This document shows, piece after piece, positions 31,040 through 41,196 of a stretch of 64,000 bases of DNA; position 1 is the first letter of the stretch; every line of letters starts with the position of its first letter. The position numbers were made by a program, and so were the translations under genes. This DNA comes from Solenopsis invicta. Lineage: Eukaryota > Arthropoda > Insecta > Hymenoptera > Formicidae. The DNA lies in contig NC_052666.1 in the NCBI RefSeq assembly GCF_016802725.1, positions 6,241,001-6,305,000 of the forward strand, given 5' to 3'. The notes below the pieces were generated by a model. It made no database searches and had not been told where the DNA came from. It saw nothing but the letters and a program-made list of their open reading frames with translations.

Positions 31040-34000
31040 CAACGATTTACTATGTCACCGCCTCGTAATTATTGACAAATTTTCTAATTTACATTTTCTT
31101 GTTGATACTAGCGCTAATATTTCTTTAATTCCTAAGAGAGTTTTGTTTAAACCATTATCAACTAATTTTAAACTTTTTGCTGCTAATGGTACTCAAATTC
31201 ATACTTACAGTTCTAAAACTCTTTCTTCGGATCTTGGCCTCAGGAGAAATTTCCGTTGGAAATTTTGCATCGTGGATATTCAACGTCCCATTTTAGGTGC
31301 AGATTTCCTCGGACATTTTAATTTCCTAGTTGATATTAAAAACAAACGTTTGATCGACTCTATTACTGGCCTTAAACATTTTGAAAAGATCCAAGAAGTT
31401 ACACAATTATCTATATGTACCACGTCTCCCAACTCCTCTTATCACAGGATTTTAGCAGAATTTTCTGGATTTACTCGATGTACTCCTCTTTCTTCGGTGA
31501 AGTCTCATGGAATCGAACATCGTATCATCACGGAAGGATCTCCTATATTTTCAGTTCCCAGAAGACTTTCTCTGGAAAAACTCAAGTACGCCAAGGAAGA
31601 ATTCAAGTTCATGATGAAACAAGGAAATTGTAGATCTTCGAGTAGTATTTGGGCAGCTCCTTTACATATAGTTTCCAAATCAGAAAATGTTTGGAGACTT
31701 TGTAGTGATTACCGTGCGTTAAATTCGGTCACTGTTCCTGATCGTTACTCACTGCCTCATATTCAAGATTTTACTTCTGGACTTTATGGTAAAAATATCT
31801 TCTCCAAGATTGACTTAGTAAAAACGTACTATCAAGTACCCGTCGCCAAAGAAGATATTCACAAGACCGCCGTTACTACACCTTTTGGACTTTTTGAATT
31901 TTTAGTCATGCCTTTTGGTCTTCGTAACGCGGCTCAAACTTTCCAAAGATTAATGAACTCACTGCTCAGTGATTTAGATTTTGCTTTTTGCTATCTGACA
32001 TTCTTATGGCTTCTGAAAACGAACAAGAACATATTGCCCATTTGCGTATTATTTTTAATTGTTTACTACAAGCTGGAATGTCAATTAATGTATCAAAATG
32101 TCTTTTCGGAAAAAAGAACTTTCTTTCCTCGGGTACCTAGTTTCAAATCAAGATATTAAACCTACAACAGAAAAAGTAAAATCTATTATTGATTATCCTA
32201 AACCTAAGACAATTCATGATATCCGCAGGTTTATTGGCGTTGTCAATTATTATCGTCGCTGCCTTAAAAATGCAGCCGAACATCAAGCTTTACTTACTGA
32301 ATTTTTAAAGAATAGTCACAAGAAAGATAGAAAATTTATCCCTTGGAATAATGAATCTGAAACAGCCTTTCAAAATTGCAAAGAAGAACTTCTCCGAGTT
32401 ACTACTCTTTCTCATCCTGCACCTCATGTTCCTTTAACTTGTGATGGCTCTAATTTTGCTGTCGAAGAGTCTCTAGAACAAACCATTGATATTGTTAATA
32501 AACCTATTACATTCTTTTTTAAAAAACTTGATTAAACTCAGAAGAATTATAGCACTTACAATCGAGAACTCCTTAATATTTATTTAGCTATCAAGCACTA
32601 TAAATATTTACTTGAAGGACGTCAACTGATTATTAGAACAGATCACAAGCCTTTGATTTATGCTTTCTGTCAGAAACTTGATAAAGCATCTCCTAGGCAG
32701 ATCAGACAATTGGATCTTATAGCCCAATTTTCTTCTAATATTGTTTATATTTCAAGCAAGTTAAATTCTGTAGCCGATGATCTTTCAAGAATTGAATCAG
32801 TCTCAATGCCAATTATAGTATTTCTTGATAAGTTAGCTGATTTAAAAAAAAAAAAGATGAAGAACTTCAAGACTTACTTTCTTCGAACTCTTCTCTTCAA
32901 TTAAGGAAACTTATTCTTACTGGCTCAACTTCTCTTATTTATTGCGATTGTTCTTCTGAATTAATTCGTCCTTATGTGCCTAAACCTCTTCGCAAGAGAA
33001 TTTTTGATGTTGTTAATCGGGCAAGACGCCCATCCCAGTGGTAGATCAACAGCTAAACAACTTTTGCAAAAATTTATTGGCCATCTTTAAAAAAGGACAT
33101 TAAAGAATGGACTCGTACGTGTCTACCTTGCCAACGCTCTAAGATTTCAAGACACACGAAGAATGTTTCTGTTAAAATCGCAATTCCTGATCAGCTTTTT
33201 CAACATGTCCACTTACACTTGATTGTTCCCCTTCCATCTTGTCAAAGTTTTCGTTATTGCCTCATAATTATTGACCGTTTTACACATTGACCTTAAGCTA
33301 AAGAAATCTTAAGGACCCTAACTCTCTTAAGGAAATCTCTGCTGACACTGTTTCTACAGCTTTTTACACTCATTTGGTAGCTTGATACGGTTCCCCCTTA
33401 ACCATCACCACCGATCAAGAATCGCAGTTCAAAGCATCTCGTTTCAAGGCTTTAACCAATTTGATTGGTTGTGACAGGAAAAGAACTTCTGCTTATCATC
33501 CTACTTCAAATGGCATTTTGGAAAGGTGGCATAGGACTGTCAAAACTGCCATTATGTGTCATCAGACGAAGAATTGGTTAGAATCTCTTCCTTTTGTTCT
33601 TCTTAGTCTTCGTTCATGTTTTAAAGAAGATTTAAAAGCTTCACCTGCGGAATTACTCTATGGAAACACTCTTCGGATTCCTGGAGAATTTTTTATTGAA
33701 AAAGATTTTCCTGCAGATCCTGCAATCTTTTTGGAAAAACACAGAATTTATATGAGGAATGTTAGATCTTCACCAACCAGTCATCACATCAAGAAATCTC
33801 ATTTTGTACATAAAAATCTTTTTGATTATACTCATGTTTGGATACGTGATGATGCTGTCTAAAAATCTCTTCAACCTCCTTATTCTGGGCCTTTTCTTGT
33901 TGTCAAACGCATTTCTGATTATTTGTTCTCTGTAAACGTTTCAGGTAAAATTATCAATATTTCTATAGAACGGCTTAAACCAGCTTTCCTTTCTAGAGAA

Positions 34001-34130
34001 GACTTCTCTACAATTTCTACTTCCTCACCTTGCTCTTCGTCTACAGAACCTGCAACCAGTTCGGATGTTTTCGCTTCTATTTCCGTTCCTATTTCAAGAC
34101 CTTTAAGAACATATCCTGCTAAAAAAAAGT
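31040..34130 (+). pseudogene. CsRn1-like pol (protease, RT, RNase H, integrase), broken
   Basis: Protease: HFLVDTSANISLIP, where the active site reads DTSA. RT: PLHIVSKSENVWRLCSDYRA, then FSKIDLVKTYYQVPVAKEDI and FGLFEFLVMPFGLRNAAQTF. RNase H: VPLTCDGSNFAVEESLEQ. Integrase: the zinc-binding CLPCQRSK segment near 33120 and HPTSNGILERWHRTVKTAI, which holds the catalytic Glu. The longest open part is 31143-32159; after that frameshifts occur near 31990, 32100, 32535 and beyond, and stops lie in the integrase. The replication machinery is recognisable but dead. Confidence 0.88.
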
Positions 34131-34167
34131 TCATTTCGCAACGTAGTCGTCGCTTTAGGGAGAGTAC

Positions 34168-34392
34168 TGTGGCGTTCTTACACTCTTTTCACTTACACTT
34201 ACACTTTCTACACTCGTTATTGATTTTTTTGTAAAGAGATTCAACTATCTTTTATTACTTAGCAACACATTAAACATCTGTTGTTATAAACATTTATTAG
34301 ATTATTGTTCTGCCTGTCAAAGAGTTTACACGTCTAAATAAATATCTCACAACTAAATATAAATCTAATGATTTATTCAATAAGTCGCTACA
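34168..34392 (+). repeat. 3' LTR of the CsRn1-like element
   Basis: TGTGGC...CGCTACA, preceded by the purine-rich AGGGAGAG tract that would prime plus-strand synthesis, and followed by the ACTT duplication. Confidence 0.92.
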
Positions 34393-34435
34393 ACTTAAAA
34401 CGATCTTGAAAATAAGTCACGACTATGAATACGGG

Positions 34436-34511
34436 CCATAGACATCTTGGTGCTATATCATGCCGCACATATTACGCGCAAGTATAAAGAGCGCATTGGT
34501 GCAATACGTTA
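34436..34511 (+). pseudogene. Old gypsy third-ORF fragment, left piece
   Basis: One frame reads DILVLYHAAHITRKYKERIG, which aligns with DLVIHVPYHAARISRVYKVR near the end of the third ORF of the intact gypsy. The match stops exactly at the TTA (34509-34511) where the Harbinger-like element begins, and it resumes at 49993 in the same frame. Confidence 0.8.
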
Positions 34512-34725
34512 GGGTGATTTTACATGAAGCGCGGAAACACGGAAGACAAAAGATAGACTAATTAGCAATTAAGTTAATTGGCGTTGGTGAAAGTGGCCCT
34601 AAGATTCCCGCATTTCCGCGCGTTCTGTTCCATCTGTTTTGGATGCCTTGTATTACATGAAGCATATTTTGAGCGAAAAAGCGGAACGGGGAATTATAAA
34701 TTATTCATTTTTAACGGTGTTAATT
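34512..34725. mobile_element. PIF/Harbinger-like element, left part
   Basis: Left terminus GGGTGATTTTACATGAAGCG after TTA. Its inverted partner is CGCTTTATGTAAAATCACCC at 43451-43470. The element resumes after the gypsy insertion at 42365. Interior noncoding, with further copies of the GCGGAAA motif. Confidence 0.88.
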
Positions 34726-35120
34726 TGTAACGATACGACCCTCCACCGTCCGTGCGCCTCCGTTCCGTCCACCGAACACCGAACGCCGAGTGCGGCCAAG
34801 GACCACGTGCACGCACAACCGAACCTCGCCGTGCAACCACGCGGCGACACGCGCGCCGACCGTGGCGTTCCGTAACGCTCCCACTCCGGCTCAACCGACC
34901 GAGCGCGCGGATTGGCTTGCTCAGCCGCGCGTTCGGATATATAAGCCGGCAGTGGGAACGCACAAGTCAGATCCGTCCGACTATTCGACCCGTCCACAGA
35001 CCGAGCATTCTCGATCGTTCCTTAAAGACGAGCATTCTCGTCGCCCTCCGACATCCTCGACGGGCATTCCCGTCGCTATCCGCTGCCGAGTATCCTCGAT
35101 CAGTCGTCTCAGATACCCTC

Positions 35121-35306
35121 GACGAGCATTCTCGTCATCATCACCGGCCGAGCATTCTCGACCAATCACGTCCGAGATCCCCGACGAGCATTCTCGTCAT
35201 CACCACCGGCCGAGCATTCTCGACCAATCACGTCCGAGATCCTCGACGAGCATTCTCGTCACCATCACCGGCCGAGCATTCTCGACCAATCACCATCGTC
35301 CTCGAA
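35121..35306 (+). repeat. Three 62-bp repeats with palindromic cores in U3
   Basis: Units begin at 35121, 35183 and 35245. Each contains GACGAGCATTCTCGTC, a 6-bp inverted repeat with a 4-base spacer, then CGAGCATTCTCG and CCAATCA (a CCAAT-like box). They lie about 300 bases upstream of the TATA box, an enhancer-like position. The 3' LTR has the same array at 41592. Confidence 0.9.
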
Positions 35307-35574
35307 TGCCTCTACCGTCGAACCGACAAATTCCGTAACCCATACATCGGCAGGGCACAAGCAACCTGTCGATCGAGCGCCCCACTTGCACGGGGCGCGC
35401 TCGGGCGAGTCGCGGAGGCGACCGCGCCGGCAACGACCCGCATTTGCACACACTGACACGACCGCGTTAGCCAATCCCGCCGCGCCTCGCGACTCCCCGG
35501 CCATACGGGCAATCCACCCGCATAACTTCCTAGTTTAGCCGAAAAACTTGTACATAGATAGTTCTAGCATTAGG

Positions 35575-35581
35575 TATAAAA
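35575..35581 (+). promoter_or_regulatory. LTR TATA box
   Basis: TATAAAA, 175 bases upstream of AATAAA at 35750-35755. The transcript presumably starts about 30 bases downstream, which puts the R region between the two signals. An earlier GATATATAAG at about 34935 is an alternative. Confidence 0.7.
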
Positions 35582-35749
35582 CCGCGCCGCGTAACTGGTA
35601 ATCCAAGTACCAGCCATATTGCAATCTGTATACTACTGTTATCTCTATCATTGTCTCTTTTGCGATCTCCTTGTCTGTGCTATCTCATGCATCTTGTCAA
35701 CGCTTTCTCTTTGTCTTTTGCTCAACTCTTTTGTAACTATTATACCTTT

Positions 35750-35755
35750 AATAAA
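35750..35755 (+). terminator. LTR polyadenylation signal
   Basis: AATAAA in the LTR; the copy in the 3' LTR would end the genomic transcript. Confidence 0.7.
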
Positions 35756-35889
35756 TCATTCTCTATTTCTGGCTACTTAAAACGCTGGGTATAATCATTG
35801 CGGACACCTGACCAACCGACGAGCCTTATCCGGTCCGATCCCGCAGTTCCCGCACCGCACCGAACCGACCGAAACCGCGTACCGTTACA

Positions 35890-35907
35890 TGGCGCCCGAA
35901 CAGGGAC
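35890..35907 (+). promoter_or_regulatory. Primer-binding site, tRNA-Lys type
   Basis: TGGCGCCCGAACAGGGAC abuts the LTR and is complementary to the 3' end of a tRNA-Lys of the UUU type, which would prime minus-strand synthesis. Confidence 0.85.
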
Positions 35908-35945
35908 CGTTTTAAACGACCGACTGTTTATACCCAGATACAGCA

Positions 35946-36884
35946 ATGCCGTTGACAGAATGGATAGATCGCTTACCGAGAGAGCAACTCGAAGTCTTGG
36001 CCCAATCGTATCAAATTGAGGCCTCCGGTACCACCGAGGAACTCCGCCACCGCGTGAAAAATCATTTTGTCGCAATGCCCAGTCCCTCCGTACCACCGCC
36101 GGGCCCAGAATTAACAAACGCGACCGACCACGGTTCCCATAGCAAGGTGATAAACCAAATGAGAAAGTGGGGTTGCCACTTTGACGGCCGGGACCCGCTG
36201 TCCTTCCTGGAGCGGATAGCCGAACTACAAGAGGAGTACCGATATACCGACGGCCAAATGAAGGCTGGCCTACCCGAACTTCTGAAGGGCGACGCGCTGG
36301 CCTGGTACCGGAACGAGCGTGACAGCTGGGACACCTGGTCCGATTTTACGCACGCGCTCAGACAGCAATACCTGCCCCGGCGATACCAGGCCAAGCTCGC
36401 CCGAGAAATCCAGGAGCGCAGGCAACAACCGAAGGAGCCTTACGCCAAATACGCGACCGCCCTGCAAACCATGATGCGGCGCGCAGGCGGGTTCACACAG
36501 GCCGAGAAGGTCGACCGGTTATATGAGAACTTAAGGGCCGAATATAAACTTTACGTGCGCCTCACCGACGCTACCGACCTCGCCGACCTGGCAGAGCAGG
36601 CCGCCGAGATCGAGGAGATCTCCAAGGCTCAGGAGAGCGAGAACCGGGCAGAGAAGCGTAAAGTCACCACGGCCGCCGCCACCACCGCTGAGCCTTACGA
36701 CCGAAACACCGCCTGCTGGCGGTGTAAGCAGCGCGGCCATAGCCGCTTCGACTGCAAGCGACCGGCCCGAAAGTTCTGCTCGCAGTGCGGCAAGGATGGA
36801 GTCCTGACTAGGGAGTGCCATCCCCGAGCGGGAAACGCGCCACCGGCCGAGGACGCGTCCGCCCCTCGGCCCGCATCCGGATAA
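35946..36884 (+). CDS. gag: Gypsy Gag polyprotein
   Basis: A 312-residue open frame starting MPLTEWIDRLPREQLEVLAQ. The first 40 residues resemble a SAP-type nucleic-acid-binding helix pair. The capsid-like retrotransposon Gag domain lies around residues 75-220, with LLKGDALAWYRNERD and HALRQQYLPRRYQAKLAREI. The nucleocapsid has one good CCHC knuckle, CWRCKQRGHSRFDC. The second, CSQCGKDGVLTREC, has Val where His is expected, so it probably cannot bind zinc normally. Gag and pol overlap by 70 bases, and pol is in the -1 frame, so ribosomal frameshifting is the likely route to Gag-Pol. The frame is intact. Gag would assemble cytoplasmic particles around the element RNA. Confidence 0.93.
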   Translation: MPLTEWIDRLPREQLEVLAQSYQIEASGTTEELRHRVKNHFVAMPSPSVPPPGPELTNATDHGSHSKVINQMRKWGCHFDGRDPLSFLERIAELQEEYRYTDGQMKAGLPELLKGDALAWYRNERDSWDTWSDFTHALRQQYLPRRYQAKLAREIQERRQQPKEPYAKYATALQTMMRRAGGFTQAEKVDRLYENLRAEYKLYVRLTDATDLADLAEQAAEIEEISKAQESENRAEKRKVTTAAATTAEPYDRNTACWRCKQRGHSRFDCKRPARKFCSQCGKDGVLTRECHPRAGNAPPAEDASAPRPASG

Positions 36885-39787
36885 AATACCAGCCGCGACC
36901 GCACATCACGGTGCGCGTCGGACCGCGCCGATTCTCGGCCCTGCTGGACACCGGGGCCGAGATCTCGATGATTAACCGGGTCGCCGAACACGCCAAGACC
37001 TTGCGCATCTGGCCGGAGGTCCAGAACGAGACCATCCACCTGGCCGACGGGACCACCGCTACCACGCCGGGGCGAGTCCGTCTCCCGCTGCACGTCGCCG
37101 GGCGGAGGCTGGAGCACACGCTCCAGCTCCTCCCTTCCCTGGAGAGCGACCTGCTGATTGGGACGGACTTGTGGTCCGAGCTTGGTCTCACCATCCCACC
37201 ACCGCCGCCACCTCAAGCCCGACGACACCGAGAGCCTCGGCCCACGCATGGGGTCACCGCCGGGATGACCGAACGCACACCGCAGGAGGAGCGGGAACTA
37301 CAGGCGTTTCTGGCCACCGAGCTCGCTGAATTCGAACACGTTCAAGGACCCACCGACCAGGCCGTGCACCATATCCGTGTGAAGACCGAACACCCCATTA
37401 AACAAAGGTATCGGTCACGGAACCCCGCAATGCAACGGATCATCGACGAGGAAGTCCATGCAATGGAGGCCGCCGGGGTGATCGAGCCTTCCAACAGCGC
37501 GTGGAGCTCCCCGGTGATCATCGTCAGAAAGAAGGACGGCCGGCACCGCTACTGTATAGACTTCAGGAAGGTCAACGAGGTGACCAAGCGGGACGCCTAC
37601 CCCTTGCCGCATATTACACCCACGCTGGACAAGTTGCGAGGAGCCAAGTACTTCTCGACCCTCGATCTAGAAAAGGGGTACTGGCAAATCCCCCTAACGC
37701 CGGAGAGCCGTCCCATCACGGCCTTCACCGTACCGGGTCGCGGCCTGATGCAATTCACGGTGATGCCGTTTGGCTTGCACTCGGCCCCGGCCACCTTCCA
37801 ACGACTTCTCGACCGGATTTTAGGGCCCGAACTCGAGCCGCACGTGTTTGTGTATTTGGACGATGTTATTATTGCCAGTCCGACCTTTGCCGACCACCTA
37901 AAACACCTAGAGGAGGTGTTCCACCGCCTGCGCGAAGCACGCCTAAAATTAAATCCAGAAAAATGCCACTTCTGCCGCACCGAACTAAAGTACCTCGGGC
38001 ACATCGTGGACCGACGAGGTATCCGCACCGATCCGGACAAGGTCCGGGCCGTCACCGAGTGGCCAACTCCCACTAACATCCGCCAGATCCGCCAGTTTGT
38101 GGGGCTGGCCTCGTGGTATCGACGGTTTACACCGAACTTCGACGCCATCGCGGCACCCCTTACCCAACTCACGCGGAAGAACGCTCGATGGCGTTGGGGT
38201 CCGGAGGAGGAGCGCGCCTTCCAAAGCTTGAAAGAGGCGCTAACCACCGCACCCACCCTCGCGTGTCCGGATTTCTCGCGACGATTCCTGTTGCAGACGG
38301 ATGCCAGCCAGCACGGGCTAGGCGCCGTCCTGTCACAATACTTCGAAGACGGCGAACGCGTCATTGCTTACGCAAGCCGCTCATTAAACGGAGCCGCGAA
38401 AAATTATAGCGCGACCGAGCTCGAGTGCCTGGCCGTAGTGTGGGGAATCCGACACCTGCGGGGCTACTTGGAGGGCTACGAATTCACGGTCATCACCGAC
38501 CACCAGGCCCTCCAGTGGTTACGCCGCATGGATTCTCCCACCGGGCGACTCGGGCGTTAGGCACTCGAGCTCCAACAATACTCTTTTGACGTACGGTACC
38601 GAGCCGGGAAGCTCAACCGCGTGGCCGACGCGCTTTCCCGCCTGCCCTCCGTGTGTTGCAACCGAACACTGCCCGCGTGTACCTGGTACCGCCGACAGTT
38701 CCGCCACGTACGTGGGCGCCCGGAAAACTTCCCTGACTATGAGATTCGGGGGGGCCGACTTTACCGTCGTATCCTTCACTCGACCGATTTCAAAGACGAG
38801 CCGGCTGAGGCTCAGTGGAAGCGGTGCATCCCGCGACCGGAGCGACCGACCATCCTGACCCAGGTGCACGATGCCCCCACCGCCGGTCACCTGGGAATCG
38901 CGAAAACTATTGCCCGAGCCGCGCGGCGTTACTATTGGCCGGGGATGTTCGCCGACATCGCCCGGTACGTCCGAAACTGTCGGAGCTGTCTGCGGCACAA
39001 ACACGCGCAGACACGGCCAGCCGGACTCTTACACACGTCCCATGTCGACGAGCCGTGGGCGCAAGTCACGATGGACTTGGTGGGACCCCTCCCGCGGTCC
39101 ACTAGTGGCCATACGTGGCTACTAGTGATGCAAGACCGTTTTACGAAGTGGGTCGAGTTAAGCCCACTCCGGCGAGCAACCGCGACGACCATTGCGCAAC
39201 ACGTTACCGACCGCATCGTCTACCGGCACGGATGTCCTCGGCAGGTCATCTCGGACAACGGTAGGCCGTTCATAGGGCGACCAATGAAAGCCCTGTTGCA
39301 GGAACTAGGGGTAGAACATCGTACCACACCGGCCTACGCCCCTCACTGCAACCCGTTGAACGAACGAATCGGACGATCAAGACAATGGTAGCACAGTTCG
39401 TGGGGAACAACCACCGCCTATGGGACCAGCAACTAGGCGCATTGCAGTTCGCCTACAATACGGCTCCGCACGACGCCACCGGATACTCGCCCGCCTATTT
39501 AAACCACGGGCGCGAATTGGAAGAACCGACCGGACTCCGCGATCAACGGCCCGTACCGGCAGCAGCACCAACCGCCAATCAACAGCGATTGGGGGAGGCC
39601 TACGAAGTCGTGCGAACCAACCTGGTACGTGCCTTCAACCGGCAAGAGCGGCACTACAATCTACGTAGGCGCGCATGGAAACCGGCATTAGGGGACACCG
39701 TATGGAAGCGAGAACATCTGCTATCCAATAAGGGCCAGGGGTTTAACGCCAAGTTGGCCCCTAAGTATGCCGGACCGTTCGAAAAAT
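36815..39787 (+). pseudogene. pol: Gypsy Pol polyprotein with one nonsense and two frame breaks
   Basis: Domain order is protease (FSALLDTGAEISMIN, active site DTGA), reverse transcriptase (YCIDFRKVNEVTKRDAYPL and FVYLDDVIIAS, catalytic YLDD), RNase H (RFLLQTDASQHGLGAVLSQ), integrase with an HHCC-type zinc finger (HDAPTAGHLGI to CRSCLRHK), and the DDE core (MDLVGPLPRST, VISDNGRPFIGR, Glu after CNP). The first frame is open to a TAG at 38558-38560, at the RNase H to integrase junction. Reading continues in the same frame after it. One base appears to be lost near 39355, just before the catalytic Glu, and one gained in an A-run near 39785. Each is a small, recent lesion, consistent with the nearly identical LTRs. 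Confidence 0.93.
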
Positions 39788-40109
39788 ACACTCCCCCGTG
39801 ATCGTGGACATCCGAGACCCACAGGGCAAATGGCACCGTCGAGTCCACGTGCAAGACCTTAAGCCGGGCACACGAGAAGCCGTTGCCGAACAGACCGATG
39901 CCGAGGATGACGAAGACGAACCAAGCGATCACACCGGAGCAGACGACGACCGAGCAGACGACAACCGAGCAGACGACGACCGAGCAGACGACCACCGAGC
40001 AGACGGCGACCGTGCGGACGACGACCGGGCAGATGACGACCGAGCAGACGAAACCCACGGCAACCATGAGACAGCAGAATCCGATGCCGATGACCCTGCC
40101 AGGAGATGA
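39788..40109 (+). pseudogene. Gypsy Pol C-terminal tail with Asp/Arg repeats
   Basis: Continues Pol in the third frame: VIVDIRDPQGKWHRRVHVQD resembles the end of Ty3 integrases. It then passes into an acidic tail with repeated DDDRA units encoded by 15-bp direct repeats (CAGACGACGACCGAG type, about 39939-40052). The tail stops at 40109. Its acidity is unusual for an integrase C-terminus. The array could also have expanded by slippage. Confidence 0.75.
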
Positions 40110-40232
40110 ACACGTGAAAATCACGTCCAGGAGCCATGCCATCCCGAGGGAAGGAGCACCCTCTCCCAGACCCGGAGAGGTATATAAGGCAGACCAACCG
40201 ACCCGGAAACCGCAGAAAGTGATTCCTGAAAA

Positions 40233-41159
40233 ATGGAGCAACTAGACGCACTGTTCACGGAGCCTACCAACGATGAGGAGTTCGAGGCATTATGGTCCCA
40301 AGTTATGACCATAGTGCCTCCTCGCCAGGACTTATTCCCGGCGACGGCCGACCAACCGCCAACAGCGCCGCCTCCTGCCGCCGGCCCGCAAGGACTGCCC
40401 AGAATGATCCAGGACGCAACCACCAGGCGACCGAAGCGTCGGGGCATCAGCGTGCGAGCACCACCACGCGAACTAGTCGAGGAGGCTAAGCAAACCGGCC
40501 CCCGTCAGTGCCTCGTCCGAACCGCAACGGCACCAAGAAAGGACGCCCCGGTAATAGGGGTGCGGGTCCAGCGGTCCTCCGCCACCAACGCCCGGAAACT
40601 CGCCGCACTCCTGGCAGAACCTCCAGCGCGGCCGGGGATACGTCAACCGCCTTCGTCACCACCCGCAGGTCGGAAGACTGCGACACCGGCAAGACCAACA
40701 CCGCCGGCTGTCGCCCCGACGGCGCCTCCAGCCGACGCTACCAAGCCGGAACAACCAGAGCAGCGGAGGAAAACCAGCTTAGTGAAGCTCTTTGGGGACA
40801 CGCTCTCCGACCTAGAGGAGGAAAGCACCTCGACTCCGGCACCGAACCCGCACGACCAGCCACCAACCGCACCAGCAATGCTCTCCACCAAAGCTACGGG
40901 ACCAGCAACCGCCCGACCAGTCGGCACAGCTCCAACCAGGGCACCGAGGACACCGTCAGCAACACCGGCCATCGTACCCTCCACGCGGGACACTCCCCCG
41001 TCCACACCAGTGCGAGTACGCGAGGATCTAGTAATCCATGTGCCGTATCACGCCGCGCGAATCTCGCGGGTGTACAAAGTGCGACTCGCGACTCGTCGGT
41101 ACACGTTGCGCTTTGACCGCGCCGGCCGCTGCCACTACGTGCGGGAATTCCCGGCGTAG
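40233..41159 (+). CDS. Gypsy third ORF, not env-like, function unknown
   Basis: A 308-residue intact frame downstream of pol, starting MEQLDALFTEPTNDEEFEAL. Its N-terminus is acidic. A long Pro/Ala/Thr-rich middle looks disordered, with a TSLVKLFGDTLSDLEEEST island. The conserved C-terminus contains DLVIHVPYHAARISRVYKVR and ends YTLRFDRAGRCHYVREFPA. There is no signal peptide, furin-type site or transmembrane helix, so it is not an envelope gene. A diverged homologue of the C-terminus survives at 34436-34511 plus 49993-50049, which shows the ORF is a lasting part of this element group. A nucleic-acid-binding or regulatory role is only a guess. Confidence 0.8.
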   Translation: MEQLDALFTEPTNDEEFEALWSQVMTIVPPRQDLFPATADQPPTAPPPAAGPQGLPRMIQDATTRRPKRRGISVRAPPRELVEEAKQTGPRQCLVRTATAPRKDAPVIGVRVQRSSATNARKLAALLAEPPARPGIRQPPSSPPAGRKTATPARPTPPAVAPTAPPADATKPEQPEQRRKTSLVKLFGDTLSDLEEESTSTPAPNPHDQPPTAPAMLSTKATGPATARPVGTAPTRAPRTPSATPAIVPSTRDTPPSTPVRVREDLVIHVPYHAARISRVYKVRLATRRYTLRFDRAGRCHYVREFPA

Positions 41160-41174
41160 TGGCCTAAGTTCGCC

Positions 41175-41196
41175 ACTTAAACGGGGGGGGGGGTGA
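41175..41196 (+). promoter_or_regulatory. Polypurine tract of the gypsy
   Basis: A run of about a dozen G followed by TGA, immediately before the 3' LTR, in the place where plus-strand synthesis is primed. The G-run is unusually pure. Confidence 0.65.

Larger units (their letters stand above)
28495..34392 (+). mobile_element. CsRn1-like Ty3/gypsy retrotransposon
   Basis: Two LTRs of about 225 bp, a tRNA-Trp-type primer site, gag and pol in order, and a perfect 4-bp duplication ACTT at 28491-28494 and 34393-34396. Pol motifs and the primer site place it in the CsRn1/Kabuki clade of Ty3 elements. The two LTRs differ at many positions, and gag and pol are broken, so it is an old copy. A solo LTR is nested in gag. 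Confidence 0.92.
34726..35889 (+). repeat. 5' LTR of the 7.6-kb gypsy
   Basis: TGTAACGATACG...GTACCGTTACA. Holds three tandem 62-bp repeats, a TATA box and a polyadenylation signal. Confidence 0.96.

Noticed and set aside
34752..35456. Long Arg/Ser/Pro-rich open frames inside the gypsy LTRs (also 41223-41927)
   Set aside because: They translate the 62-bp U3 repeats and GC-rich LTR sequence; no start context or domain.
36695..37249. Minus-strand frames opposite gypsy gag/pol
   Set aside because: Shadow frames of a GC-rich coding strand.
40233..41159. Envelope gene (errantivirus-like)
   Set aside because: No signal peptide, cleavage site or transmembrane segment; Pro-rich soluble-looking protein.
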